Positions 9,149 to 17,762 are shown, counted from the first letter of the stretch. The stretch: 63,163 bases of DNA from Nocardia gamkensis NBRC 108242 (GCF_001612985.1 NZ_BDBM01000044.1:1-63163), one strand, 5' to 3'. The notes: a model not told the origin generated them from the sequence alone. Translations and numbers: made by a program.

Positions 9149-10138
9149 TCAGTCCCGCGCCGGGCCGATCCGGCGCTTGCGCGGCTTCAGGTGCAGTCCG
9201 GGCAGGGGCGGCGCGGGAATGCGTTGTCGCGGGGTGTGGCCCGCGATGTCGGCGAACCGGGTGACGTCGTGGTTCTCCCAATCCGCCCGGGCGGCGAGGA
9301 TGTCCTCGTGGCTGCGGCCGACGAAGTTCCACCACATCACCAGTTCCTCACCGAACGGTTCGCCGCCGATCAAGGCGAAGTGCGCGCCGCCAGTGGTGGC
9401 GAGCCGGAGTTCGTCGCGCTCGGTGCCCAGGTACAGCAGCGGTCCGGGAGCCAGTTCCTCGCCCGCGACGGTCACCTCGCCCTCGATCACCAGCATCGCG
9501 TGCTCGAAACGAGGGTCGAGCGGGAGGCCGACCTCGGCCTCGGGCGCCAACCGGACATCGGCGCCGACGATGGGTGTGTAGGCGATCGCGGGTGAGGTCT
9601 TCCCGGCCAGGGACCCGATCAGCACGATCGCGCGGAGGCCGGGCGCCTCGACAACGGGCAGTTCCCGATGCTGCTCGAAATGCGGAGCGATGCCGGTGCG
9701 GTCGCCCGGCAGCGCGATCCACAGCTGCAAACCGTGTCCGGCGGGCGCGCCCGCGACGGCGTACTCGGAATGGGCGATGCCGCGTCCGGAGGTCATCAGA
9801 TTCAGCTGACCGGGTTCGATCTGCACGTCCGAGCCCACCGAGTCGCGATGCCGGATCCGGCCCTCGAACGGCCAGGTCACCGTTTGCAGGCCGATGTGCG
9901 GATGCGGATCGATGTCCGGCGGCGCACCGGTCTTGGTGACCGTCGGCGCGCCGAAGCGGTCGAGGAAGCACCACGCGCCGACGGTCGGCAGGTCGCGTTG
10001 CGGCAGCACGCGTTCGACGAAGACGCCGCGCACCCCGCCGAGCGGCACCTCACGGGCCGGATACCGCTCCGCGACCGGCCCCGGACCCGTCGCCGGTTCG
10101 CAGAGCGTCTCGGCCGGGCGCGGATCCAGATCACTCAC
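9149..10138 (-). CDS. pirin family protein
   Basis: A 329-residue bicupin of the pirin family. The N-terminal cupin carries the metal-binding set HPHIGLQTVTWPFEGRIRHRDSVG and the pirin signature QLNLMTSGRGIAHSE. The C-terminal cupin (PLDPRFEHAMLVIEGEV) ends with the typical GGEPFGEELVMWWNFVGRS. Pirins bind iron, and some act as quercetinases or redox-sensing cofactors. The start is a GTG at 10138 that overlaps the TGA of the upstream GNAT gene (GTGA), so translation is probably coupled. Because of a frameshift in that GNAT gene, this frame is also open upstream as far as 10930. Confidence 0.92.
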   Translation of the reverse strand: MSDLDPRPAETLCEPATGPGPVAERYPAREVPLGGVRGVFVERVLPQRDLPTVGAWCFLDRFGAPTVTKTGAPPDIDPHPHIGLQTVTWPFEGRIRHRDSVGSDVQIEPGQLNLMTSGRGIAHSEYAVAGAPAGHGLQLWIALPGDRTGIAPHFEQHRELPVVEAPGLRAIVLIGSLAGKTSPAIAYTPIVGADVRLAPEAEVGLPLDPRFEHAMLVIEGEVTVAGEELAPGPLLYLGTERDELRLATTGGAHFALIGGEPFGEELVMWWNFVGRSHEDILAARADWENHDVTRFADIAGHTPRQRIPAPPLPGLHLKPRKRRIGPARD

Positions 10139-10447
10139 CGATCGACGCCCTTGCCGATCACGTGGGCGTCGTACTGAGGGTGCTTGTCCAGATACGCCTT
10201 GATGAACGGGCACACCGGCCGGATCACGCGCTCGCGCCCGACGGCGTCCTCGATGGCCTTCCGGGCCAGGACGGAACCCGAGACCTTTCCCGGAGAACGC
10301 GCCGTCGACCTCGGTGTGCGTGAACACCGTCTCGTCGTCGCGTTCCTCGTAGTCGGCGAAGCCGGCCAGCTTCCCGCCGTAGAACACCTCGTAGCGATGC
10401 CGCTCGTCGTTGCGGACGACCTCGGACTCCGATGTCGATTCGCTCAT
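10135..10447 (-). pseudogene. small GNAT-type N-acetyltransferase (YidJ/Gtn10-like), frameshifted
   Basis: From the ATG at 10447 the protein reads RYEVFYGGKLAGFADYEE, then EVDGAFSGKGLG, the acetyl-CoA loop of the small (about 100-residue) GNAT family. At the GGG of 10277-10279 one extra G shifts the frame. Removing it restores SVLARKAIEDAVG, then PVCPFIKAYLDKHPQYDAHV and a stop at 10135, giving 103 residues. The interruption is either a real +1 frameshift or an assembly error. The restored half is typical of the family, so decay must be very recent if it is real. The gene lies between a CMD protein and pirin. Confidence 0.8.
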
Positions 10448-10930
10448 GGTTCCCTTCTCCTTCCGGGCGCGTACCGGATGCCTGCTGAGAATCGAGACCC
10501 GGTTGAACGCGCCGATCGTGGTGGCCACCCAGATGACGACGGACAGCTGATCATCCGTCAGATGCCGGCGAGCCGAAGCGTACTCACGCTCGATGACGTT
10601 TTCGTCCGGAAGCGTCGCCGTGATTTCCGCGATCGCGAGCACAGCCTGCTCGAACGGGGTGTACGTGCCGCCGCGCCGCCATCCGGGCAGCACCGCGATC
10701 TCCTGTTCGGTGACCCCGGCGGCCAGGGCGGCGCGGTAGTGCACGTCCAGGCAGTACGCGCAGCCGTTGAGCTGGGAGACGCGCAAATTGATCAGTTCGA
10801 TGATCCGGCGATCCAGCCCCACCGCCGCGCCCGCGGCCCTGACCTCGTTCGCGACGCCGTTGAGCGCGCGGAACGCGGCCGGCGTCTGCTTATCGATCCA
10901 GACGCGGTCACGCGGCGTTTCGGGCTTCAT
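10448..10930 (-). CDS. carboxymuconolactone decarboxylase/AhpD-like protein, open at its 3' end
   Basis: About 161 residues of an AhpD-fold alkylhydroperoxidase-like protein. The redox motif CAYCLDVH (Cys-x-x-Cys-x3-His) follows LINLRVSQLNG, and FEQAVLAIAEITATLPDENV and VIWVATTIGAFNRVSILSRHPV complete the domain. The start is the ATG at 10930. It has no stop codon before the next gene: the frame runs straight through the linker RARKEKGT into the GNAT ATG at 10447. The linker DNA contains a good ribosome site (GGAAGGAGAAGGG) for that ATG. The end given here is therefore the domain edge, not a stop. The product may be a CMD-GNAT fusion or a stop may have been lost. Confidence 0.8.
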
Positions 10931-11016
10931 ATTCGTGGGATGTTAGTCGCCGCCGGTGAACGGCACGGAGCAGGCCACCGGATAAGCGGACTCCGGTCCG
11001 CCGGACCGCCGCACGG

Positions 11017-11310
11017 TCACTCGATCTCGGTGAACCGGCGCAGCTGGAACGGTTCGACGAGCACTTCCTGGAACGCGGTGGCGAGAGCCCTCAGGTGCGG
11101 CGTGCGGAAGTGTGCGTCCAGGGCGTCGGCATCGGCCCACTCCTCCAGCAACACCATCCGGCTCGGGTCGGTGGGATGCAGGTAGAGCTCGTAACGGATG
11201 CAGCCGCTCTCCGCGAGCGTCGGCTCGATCATGCCTTGCAGCAGATCCCGCAGTTCCGCCTCGCGACCGGGCTTGGCGGTGAAGCGAACGTTCAGCGTCA
11301 ACGTCGACAT
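11017..11310 (-). CDS. antibiotic biosynthesis monooxygenase (ABM) domain protein
   Basis: A 97-residue dimeric ferredoxin-like ABM-family protein: LTLNVRFTAKPGREAELRDLL, then SGCIRYELYLHPTDPSRMVLLEEWAD and LDAHFRTPHLRALA. Relatives include quinol monooxygenases such as YgiN, which oxidise small aromatics without a cofactor. Many stand-alone copies are uncharacterised. The start at 11310 is preceded by AGGAGAC. A MerR-family gene lies 40 bases upstream on the same strand, so the two are probably one operon. Confidence 0.87.
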   Translation of the reverse strand: MSTLTLNVRFTAKPGREAELRDLLQGMIEPTLAESGCIRYELYLHPTDPSRMVLLEEWADADALDAHFRTPHLRALATAFQEVLVEPFQLRRFTEIE

Positions 11311-11350
11311 GGGCGTCTCCTGCTCTCGAGGAAGTGTTCCCGGCTCGTTG

Positions 11351-11809
11351 TCATACCTTGATCTCTTCGCTGTCGTGCGCGGTGACCACGTCCGGCTCGA
11401 TCGCTCGCCCCTTGCCTTCGTACAGGGCGATCTTGTGGTCCAGCACGGCCAGAGTCTGACGAAGTTCATCGATCTTGGCGAGCACCTCGGCGCGGGTATC
11501 CCGGAACATCGCCAGCCGTTGCGGGAACGTCGCGTCTCCGGCCCGCACCAGCTCGGCATAGCGGAGCATGTCCGCCACCGACATGCCGGTCGTGCGCAGC
11601 CGCCCGATCAGCGCCAGCCATTCCAGATCCCGGTCGCTGAACCGCCGCTTGCCGGTGTGGTCGCGCCCGATGTAGTCCATCAGGCCGATCCGCTCGTACC
11701 AGCGCAGGGTGTCCCGGCTCAGTCCCGATCGCTCGGACACCTCGCCGATCGAGTACCGGGGCTGCTCCCTGTCCTCGCGTGCGCTCGCGTATGGCGCGGT
11801 TTCGCTCAT
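11351..11809 (-). CDS. MerR-family transcriptional regulator
   Basis: A 152-residue regulator. The N-terminal MerR winged helix reads YSIGEVSERSGLSRDTLRWYERIGLM, followed by the wing GKRRFSDRDLEWLALIGRLRTTGMSVADM, then a long dimerisation coiled coil (DTRAEVLAKIDELRQTLAVLDHKIALYE). No C-terminal cysteine metal site is visible, so it is more like the aldehyde or redox-responsive AdhR/YyaN group. I take the ATG at 11809, which follows GGGCGAG. An in-frame ATG at 11833 is also possible. A 14-bp palindrome lies just upstream. Confidence 0.9.
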   Translation of the reverse strand: MSETAPYASAREDREQPRYSIGEVSERSGLSRDTLRWYERIGLMDYIGRDHTGKRRFSDRDLEWLALIGRLRTTGMSVADMLRYAELVRAGDATFPQRLAMFRDTRAEVLAKIDELRQTLAVLDHKIALYEGKGRAIEPDVVTAHDSEEIKV

Positions 11810-11849
11810 GCACTCGCCCTTCCCGTGGAACATCGACGACGCTAGTCAC

Positions 11850-11866
11850 CTGGAGTGCACTCCAAG
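11850..11866 (-). promoter_or_regulatory. MerR-type operator palindrome
   Basis: TGGAGTGCACTCCA at 11851-11864 is a perfect 14-bp palindrome, 42 bases upstream of the MerR start. On the minus strand it lies between a TTGCTT box and a TAGCGT box about 19 bases apart, the overlong spacer that MerR proteins act on. CTTGGAGTGCACTCCAnG-type sites are known for this subfamily. Confidence 0.6.
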
Positions 11867-11881
11867 CAAGGGGCCGTATGT

Positions 11882-12253
11882 TCAGCTGCTGTAGTCGGGC
11901 AGTTGCTGGACCGCCCATTTGTTGCCGTCCGGGTCGGCGAAGAAGGTGAACAAGCCCCAGCCGAGGTCCTGGACCGGAGTGGCGTCCACGCCCGCGGCGA
12001 TCAACTGCTGGTAGGCGTCCTCGGCGCTGGCCACCACCATCTGCATGCCTCGGACGCTGCCGGGCGCCGCGTCGGTGATGCCTTCGCCGAGGCAGATCGA
12101 GCAGCCGGAGCCGGGTGGGGTCAGCTGCACGAAGCGCAGGTTCTCATCGACCCGGTGATCGTGATCGGCATGGAAACCGATCTCGGTGTAGAAGTCCTTG
12201 GCGCGGTCGACGTCGGTCACCGGAATGGCGACGAGCTCGATTTTCCAGTCCAT
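11882..12253 (-). CDS. VOC-family (glyoxalase/bleomycin-resistance fold) protein
   Basis: A 123-residue two-motif vicinal-oxygen-chelate protein: ELVAIPVTDVDRAKDFYTEIGF, then GCSICLG, then FFADPDGNKWAVQQLP at the end. Proteins of this subgroup are common and mostly uncharacterised. Metal-binding histidines of true glyoxalase I are not convincingly present. It is transcribed in the same direction as the MerR and ABM genes but sits upstream of the MerR operator, so it is probably separate. Confidence 0.87.
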   Translation of the reverse strand: MDWKIELVAIPVTDVDRAKDFYTEIGFHADHDHRVDENLRFVQLTPPGSGCSICLGEGITDAAPGSVRGMQMVVASAEDAYQQLIAAGVDATPVQDLGWGLFTFFADPDGNKWAVQQLPDYSS

Positions 12254-12311
12254 CCGGCGAGCATTCCATCAGCCGCCGACAAAGTCCCGGATTCCGGCAT
12301 ACGCTGGGAAC

Positions 12312-12515
12312 ATGCCTGGAAAGGACATCGACCGGATCAGGGCTCGTTCGGCCTGGGCGACGGTCAGGGAAAGCCCGGTGATCACCGCGATCGCGATCGC
12401 GCCGTTCGCGATCGCGCTCGGCGTCGTGTGGTGGTTGTTCGGCGGTCTGGCCGCGTTCGCGCTGCTGCTCGTGCTCGGTGCGGGCGTTGTGGTCGGCGGC
12501 AGATTACTGCGCTGA
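12312..12515 (+). CDS. small two-helix membrane protein
   Basis: A 67-residue protein with a basic N-terminal stretch (MPGKDIDRIRARSAW). Two hydrophobic helices (VITAIAIAPFAIALGVVWWL and AFALLLVLGAGVVVGGRLL) are joined by a glycine hinge. It lies between oppositely oriented genes with its own start and reads as a genuine small inner-membrane protein, but I do not recognise the family. Confidence 0.55.
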   Translation: MPGKDIDRIRARSAWATVRESPVITAIAIAPFAIALGVVWWLFGGLAAFALLLVLGAGVVVGGRLLR

Positions 12516-12536
12516 CCGCGCGCGAGCCGCGTGCGG

Positions 12537-13028
12537 TCAGCGCGGGATGTGGAAATGCGTCAGTTCGCCGGTCCCCGGATCGATGTCCGCCCACTCGCGG
12601 TCGAAGCGCAGCACCGCGAGTGCTGAGGTCGGGAACTTCCGGCTGAGTTCGACGGCCGGGGCGCTGTCGCGGTTGCTCGCCAATTCCCAAGCCGTCCACG
12701 GTATGCCGGGCGCGTGCCCGACCACCAGCAGGGTCGCCACGTCGTCTTCGCTGAGGCGGACCAGTTCGATCAGCGTCTCCGGCGCGGCCTCGTAGATCCC
12801 GGGTTCGAAGACGGCAGGCGCGGTGACGCCGGTGGCCGACAGCGTTTCCCTGGTCCGTGTCGCGGTGGAGCAGCGCACGGCGTCGATCGGCGGTTGCGTA
12901 GCTCGCAGCCACCGACCCGCCAGTCCCGCCTCGCGCCTGCCCCGCGGCGCCAACGGCCGCTCGTGATCGTCGACGCCCTCGGGATAGGCCGACTTACCGT
13001 GCCGCATGAGGATCAGAGTCCGCGCCAT
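12537..13028 (-). CDS. SixA-like histidine phosphatase
   Basis: A 163-residue branch-1 histidine phosphatase. The catalytic LMRHGKSAYP motif supplies the phosphoryl-accepting His at residue 9, with the second His in LLVVGHAPGIPW. SATRTRET-like STATRTRET and the short length match the SixA phosphohistidine-phosphatase group. Actinobacterial members dephosphorylate small phosphoesters or phosphohistidine, and the natural substrate is not clear. I use the ATG at 13028 (MARTLILMRHGK) rather than an upstream start that would add an unrelated basic tail. Confidence 0.88.
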   Translation of the reverse strand: MARTLILMRHGKSAYPEGVDDHERPLAPRGRREAGLAGRWLRATQPPIDAVRCSTATRTRETLSATGVTAPAVFEPGIYEAAPETLIELVRLSEDDVATLLVVGHAPGIPWTAWELASNRDSAPAVELSRKFPTSALAVLRFDREWADIDPGTGELTHFHIPR

Positions 13029-13210
13029 GGAGATACGGTAAGGCCTCCGGGCGAGAGGTCTCGACCACACTCGAGGCAAACTGAAAGCGGCATCACATCA
13101 CGCGCTCCCGCGGGCGATCCCCGCGGCGTACGTGACGGACGCCGCTCATCTGTCCACCACAACCCCATGGGTGGCCACGGCCCACGTACTTCTTCGAGGA
13201 TCAGCACAAT

Positions 13211-14881
13211 ATGGCCTACGTAATCACGCAGCGTTGTTGCAACGACGCCAGCTGCGTCTCCGAGTGCCCGGTCGACTGCATCCGTCCCACCCCGGACCAG
13301 CCGGAGTTCGCGACGACCGAGATGCTCTACATCGACCCCGACACCTGTATCGACTGCGGCGCCTGTGTCGACGCGTGCCCGGTGGAGGCCATCTTCTCCG
13401 AGGACGACCTGACCGCTTCGCTGGCGCGATTCCGCGACATCAACGCCGATTATTTCCAACGGCATCCGCTGGAATCGAACTTCGACCCGATCGTCACCCC
13501 CGCGCGTCCGCCGAAGGAGCTGGGCACCCTGCGCGTCGCGATCGTCGGCGCCGGGCCGGCGGCCTGCTACGCCGCCGACGAACTGCTGCGCAGGGCCGAC
13601 GTGGAAATCGAGATGTTCGACCGGCTGCCCACCCCGTGGGGCCTGGTCCGGGCAGGCGTCGCGCCCGACCATCCGGGCACCAAGACCGTCTCGGGCATGT
13701 TCGAGTCCGCCTTCCGCCGTGAGACGCTGCAGTACTACCTCAATGTCGAAGTGGGCACCCACATCTCGCACGAGGAGCTGCTGCGCCACCACCACGCGGT
13801 GATCTACGCCGTCGGCGCCTCCAGCGACCGGAAGATGGGCGTCCCGGGCGAGGACCTGCCGGGCAGCCACTCCGCCACCGAGTTCGTCGCCTGGTACAAC
13901 GGCCACCCCGACTACGCCGACCGGACCTTCGACCTGTCCGGGGAGCGGGCGGTGATCGTCGGCAACGGCAACGTCGCGCTGGACGTGGCGCGCGTGCTGA
14001 CCGTCGACCCGGACGAACTCGCCAAGACCGACATCGCCGACCACGCCCTGGACGCCCTGCGGCAGAGCAATATCCGCGAAGTGGTCGTGCTGGGCAGGCG
14101 CGGCCCGCTGCAAGCGGCCTACACCTCCCCGGAGTTCCTCGCCCTCGCGCACCTGAAGGGCGTCGACGTCATCGTCGAGGAGACCGACCTGGCATTGGAT
14201 CACGCCAGCCAGGCGATCTTGGACGACCCGCAGGTCGAGCCGTCGCTGAAACTGAAGTACACCCTCGCCCAGGAATACGCGGGCGGTCGCCGGGCCGAAG
14301 GCAACAAGCGGATCGTGTTCCGCTATCTCACCTCGCCTACCGCGCTCACCGGCACCGACCGGGTCGAGTACATCGAGATCGTGCACAACGAGCTGTTCGA
14401 GGAAGGCGGTCAGCTCGTCGCACGGCCGACCGACCGCACCGAGAGCATCGGCACCTCGCTGGTTCTGCGGTCGATCGGGTACCGCGGCGAGCGGATCGGT
14501 GAACTGCCGTTCGACGAGCGGCGCGGCGTCGTGCCGAACGAACACGGCCGGGTCATCGGCGACGACGGATCCATGCTCGGCGGCGTGTACGTCAGCGGGT
14601 GGATCAAGCGTGGCCCGCGCGGTGTGATCGGTTCGAACCGGATCGACTCCGAGGAGACGGTGGAGCTGCTGCTCGCCGACTTCACCGCGGGCAAGCTCGC
14701 CGCGCCGCAGGCCGACCGCGCCGCGCTGAGGGCCATGCTCGCCGAGCGCCAGGCCGACTTGGTCGACCGGGCGGGCTGGCGAGCGATCGACCAGGCGGAG
14801 AAGACCGCGGGCAAGTCCACGGGCCGCCCGCGCGTCAAATTCACCACCCGCGAAGACCTGCTCAAAGCCGCCCGCGGCTGA
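13211..14881 (+). CDS. fprB: ferredoxin/ferredoxin-NADP reductase fusion
   Basis: A 556-residue fusion like mycobacterial FprB. Residues 1-65 form a 7Fe-type ferredoxin with cysteines at 9, 15, 19 and 23 and a second cluster CIDCGACVDACP (46-57). From about residue 105 an adrenodoxin-reductase-type flavoprotein follows, with the FAD site VAIVGAGPAACYAADEL, TPWGLVRAGVAPDHPGTK, and the NADPH site VIVGNGNVALDVARVL. It passes electrons from NADPH to ferredoxin-dependent enzymes such as cytochromes P450. RBS GAGGA precedes the start. The C-terminal 80 residues are a helical extension typical of FprB. It is monocistronic, with a hairpin after the stop. Confidence 0.95.
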   Translation: MAYVITQRCCNDASCVSECPVDCIRPTPDQPEFATTEMLYIDPDTCIDCGACVDACPVEAIFSEDDLTASLARFRDINADYFQRHPLESNFDPIVTPARPPKELGTLRVAIVGAGPAACYAADELLRRADVEIEMFDRLPTPWGLVRAGVAPDHPGTKTVSGMFESAFRRETLQYYLNVEVGTHISHEELLRHHHAVIYAVGASSDRKMGVPGEDLPGSHSATEFVAWYNGHPDYADRTFDLSGERAVIVGNGNVALDVARVLTVDPDELAKTDIADHALDALRQSNIREVVVLGRRGPLQAAYTSPEFLALAHLKGVDVIVEETDLALDHASQAILDDPQVEPSLKLKYTLAQEYAGGRRAEGNKRIVFRYLTSPTALTGTDRVEYIEIVHNELFEEGGQLVARPTDRTESIGTSLVLRSIGYRGERIGELPFDERRGVVPNEHGRVIGDDGSMLGGVYVSGWIKRGPRGVIGSNRIDSEETVELLLADFTAGKLAAPQADRAALRAMLAERQADLVDRAGWRAIDQAEKTAGKSTGRPRVKFTTREDLLKAARG

Positions 14882-14891
14882 CGATCCAGGA

Positions 14892-14922
14892 GGCCGGTCG
14901 GAACACCGCGTTCCGACCGGCC
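14892..14922 (+). terminator. fprB terminator hairpin
   Basis: A perfect 13-bp stem (14892-14904 with 14910-14922) and a 5-base ACCGC loop start 10 bases after the fprB stop codon. No U-tract follows. Confidence 0.75.
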
Positions 14923-15138
14923 CGGTCCCCTGGCGCCGACCGAGCCGTGCGGCAAGTCTCGTCGCCTGACGTCACGACTGCGCCGACCGGGTCTCGCCGG
15001 AACCGGCCACCGATTTCGCAAGAACATGGGTAACTCGCCGGGTACGCCCGAAACCCGAGCGGCACCCGACGCAGGACCTGCACGGGAATCCCGTATCCCC
15101 GACTGGTATGGCCTGAAAAGCCGGAGAGGCGGGGGAGC

Positions 15139-15933
15139 CTAAAACCCTGGAGAGGCGGGAGCGCCGGGTAAAGGCATGATGCGGACCACGGTGGTGGTGG
15201 TCCCACCGACCACGAACCACAGCCGGAGCACCGGCTGCCCGGTGCGATCTCCAGGCTCGTACCGGCTGCGCACGCTCACGTGCTGGCGGGCCAGCACCGG
15301 CGCCACGTATTCGATCACCGCGCGGTGCGGACCCGCGAGCAGCTTGGGATATTCGACCAGGAACTGTTCCACCGCTTGCCAGTAACAGGCGTTGTTGACG
15401 TGGTTGTACTGGTCGATGTCGGTGGCGCGCACCGGGAACGGCAGGTCGGTGTCGGACTCCGGCGGCGTGGCGTCGGTCAGATAGGGCCGCCACCGCAGAC
15501 GGTGCTCGCCGGAGGTGCGCGCTAGGTAGGCGAGGCCCTCGTCGCTGATCCGCGCGGGCATGCCGGTGGACTCGCTGATATTGATCCAGAAGCCCTCGGT
15601 CTCGATGAGGCCGCCGTTTCCGCTGGTGATCCGCACGCGCATGTTGGTCCAGCGGGTGGACATCGCCGAGCACCACCGCAGCAACTGCACCTCGTCGGGC
15701 CACAGAATCGGCCGGATGACGTCGATGACCGTGCGCCGGATGATCCAGTTCGGGTCGGTCCGATGGAAGAACGTCTTATGCAGGTTTTCCCAGGCGATAT
15801 CTTGCAAGTAGCGGGCGACGGCATCGAACCGCAACCGGTCGTAGGGATCCACATCACCAGCCCGGATGGGCCACGCCGAAGTAAAGCCCATGCCCTCCTG
15901 GGGAAGCGGGGCGAGTGGCTGATCGAGTGACAC
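15139..15933 (-). CDS. acyl-ACP thioesterase family protein (double hot-dog)
   Basis: A 264-residue protein with two tandem hot-dog halves, as in plant FatA/FatB-like acyl-ACP thioesterases and their actinobacterial relatives. The N-terminal half contains RAGDVDPYDRLRFDAVARYLQDIA and GLIETEGFWINIS. The C-terminal half contains VRATDIDQYNHVNNACYWQA, where the D-x-x-x-H-V-N-N catalytic Asn/His set sits. It should hydrolyse long-chain acyl thioesters to release fatty acids. The gene stands alone between intergenic spacers. Confidence 0.88.
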   Translation of the reverse strand: MSLDQPLAPLPQEGMGFTSAWPIRAGDVDPYDRLRFDAVARYLQDIAWENLHKTFFHRTDPNWIIRRTVIDVIRPILWPDEVQLLRWCSAMSTRWTNMRVRITSGNGGLIETEGFWINISESTGMPARISDEGLAYLARTSGEHRLRWRPYLTDATPPESDTDLPFPVRATDIDQYNHVNNACYWQAVEQFLVEYPKLLAGPHRAVIEYVAPVLARQHVSVRSRYEPGDRTGQPVLRLWFVVGGTTTTVVRIMPLPGAPASPGF

Positions 15934-16154
15934 TTGTGCTCCTCGCGCTGCACGGTGTGCCGCGTTTCTTCATGCGGTGCTGTTGTGACGACTTTACGGG
16001 GCGTACGTCACACCCTCGCGTCGAGCCGTCCCTACCTCCTTAATAGTCCGTCAGCCGGGTCGTGGGCCAGCAAGAATGGGGTTTTCTGTGCGCGGCACCA
16101 GATGGAATCGTGTGCGCTCGGCAGCCGCGGGGGCAGGCCATGGCCGTGAGCGGG

Positions 16155-17288
16155 TCAGTAGCCCTGGTACGCGCCGCCCGAGTTGACGGCGGCGACACCG
16201 GGGACGTTCCCGAGCGACCCGTAGCGATCGATGGAGTAGCGCACTCCGGCGATGATGTTGTCGACCGGGTTCCAGACGTCGTCGTGGCCGGGCGCCTTGT
16301 AGGCGTTGAACGTGCTGTCGATGGTCTGCATGAGACCCTTCGACGGATGTCCGGCCACCCAGTTGCTGTCCCAGCGGTTCTCCGCGTATGGATTGCCCGC
16401 GGATTCGTGCTCGATGATCAGCGCGATGGCTCGTTCATCGATGTCGGCGGGGTCGTACCCCATCGCGATGAGTTTCTGCTTCGCCTCGGCGATCCATCGC
16501 GCGACGTCACCGCTGGGCAGCGGGCCGGTCGGCGCGGACGAACTCGGCCCACCGAGATACGGCGTTCCCGACGACGTGCCGTGGGATGTTCCCGAGTCGT
16601 GGTGCCCGGACATCAGCTGGCTCGACCGATCCGGTGAAGGCGCGGAGACCGGGGTTCCCGACGTGGCGGCCGGTGTGGTGGCGGCGGGCGCGGCGGGGGC
16701 CGCGGGTACGTTCGCGCTCGGCTCACCGAGCCCGGCGAACGCCGCCTCCAATTTGCCTGCCGCGCCGTCGACCTGTGTCTCGGCTCGGTTCGCCACGTCT
16801 TCGGCGGTCTTCAAGGCGTTGGTCAGCTCCCACGTCCGCGAGGCCGCCTGGAGCGCTTCCTGGAACACGAGCCCCTCGACGTCGGCCTTGTCCGCGTGCG
16901 CCCGGAGGTAGTCGATTCGTGCCCTGGCATCGACGGTGCCGTTGGGCGCGACATCGAAGGGCGGCGTCTGGTTCAGCGCGTCGTCGCGCAGGCTCAGTAC
17001 CTTGGCCTTCGCCTCGGTCAGGTTCTGCACCTGGGTGGTGAGCGCGGTCTTCAACTCGAGCAGCGCGGCGCTCACCGCGGAGGCGCGCGTCTTCTCGGTC
17101 TGCATCCGGGCGTTCGCCGCGTCGCCGGCGGATCCGGACCACTGCTTCGTGTCGGCGAGCGCCTTCGTGTCGTCCGCGCCCTTGCCGACCGCGTTGTCCA
17201 GCCCCTGCGACATCCGTTCGGCGAGCGCGCCCGCCGCCGAAAGCTGCTCCGGCTGCCAGTTCTCGACGTCTGGAATGGTGAGCGTCAT
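16155..17288 (-). CDS. ESX-linked transglycosylase SLT-domain protein
   Basis: A 377-residue protein. Residues 1-200 are helical and resemble WXG100/EspB-like helical hairpins (PEQLSAAGALAERMSQGLDNA, then KQWSGSAGDAANARM with a WSG turn). Residues 205-275 are a Pro/Ala/Ser-rich linker. The C-terminal 100 residues are a lysozyme-like SLT domain with the catalytic Glu in ALIIEHESAGNP, then SKGLMQTIDSTFNAY and IAGVRYSIDRYGS. It has no Sec signal peptide. The start overlaps the stop of an EspC-like gene by 4 bases, so it is probably exported by a type VII (ESX) system and trims peptidoglycan. Confidence 0.85.
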   Translation of the reverse strand: MTLTIPDVENWQPEQLSAAGALAERMSQGLDNAVGKGADDTKALADTKQWSGSAGDAANARMQTEKTRASAVSAALLELKTALTTQVQNLTEAKAKVLSLRDDALNQTPPFDVAPNGTVDARARIDYLRAHADKADVEGLVFQEALQAASRTWELTNALKTAEDVANRAETQVDGAAGKLEAAFAGLGEPSANVPAAPAAPAATTPAATSGTPVSAPSPDRSSQLMSGHHDSGTSHGTSSGTPYLGGPSSSAPTGPLPSGDVARWIAEAKQKLIAMGYDPADIDERAIALIIEHESAGNPYAENRWDSNWVAGHPSKGLMQTIDSTFNAYKAPGHDDVWNPVDNIIAGVRYSIDRYGSLGNVPGVAAVNSGGAYQGY

Positions 17289-17617
17289 GGCAGCTGGAGC
17301 CCTATGGCGCGCAGCTTCGCCGCGAAGTCGTCCTCGGCCAGCTCGTACTTGCCCGCCGCGTTGTGCAGGCTGTCGGCGATCGTGGTCAGGCGCGATCCGA
17401 TCCGCTCCAGGCAGCGGTGCGCGGCGTCGTTCGCGCGCTGGGCCACCGGACCGAAATCGGTGCCGGGCAGCGCGCCCGCCGCGACGCCGAGACCCTCGCC
17501 TGCGCCGAGGTCGGTGACCGACGTGGCCTCCGTGCGCAGCGTCTGCGCGAAGGAGCGCAGCGCCGCCGGGTCGACCTGCATCGTCGTCGCAGGTTGTGGC
17601 TGGTTTTGCTCGACCAT
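17285..17617 (-). CDS. EspC-like type VII secretion target (DUF2580)
   Basis: A 110-residue helical protein. MQVDPAALRSFAQTLRTEATSV, then GTDFGPVAQRANDAAHRCLERI and a C-terminal YELAEDDFAAKL (YxxxD/E export-like signal) fit the EspC/DUF2580 family of small ESX substrates. It overlaps the downstream SLT-domain gene by ATGA, giving a two-gene unit like the EspC-partner pairs of mycobacteria. No ESX core gene (eccC, eccD) is present in this window, so export would rely on a system encoded elsewhere. Confidence 0.85.
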   Translation of the reverse strand: MVEQNQPQPATTMQVDPAALRSFAQTLRTEATSVTDLGAGEGLGVAAGALPGTDFGPVAQRANDAAHRCLERIGSRLTTIADSLHNAAGKYELAEDDFAAKLRAIGLQLP

Positions 17618-17762
17618 GAATCCCCCTTCCCTCCCGACCGCGAGGTCGCGGCCAGCATAGCAAAATCGGGCGTCCGGACGGGCGTGCTCGGGGGGCGCCC
17701 GTTATGTTGTCGGTGTGGCGCCGGCGCGGATCAGGCCGGTGCGAGGACAGAGAGGTCGGCAC

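Noticed and set aside
12198..12311. 5' extension of the small membrane protein frame
   Set aside because: It overlaps the divergent VOC gene and reads as non-protein sequence. The ATG at 12312 starts the convincing part.
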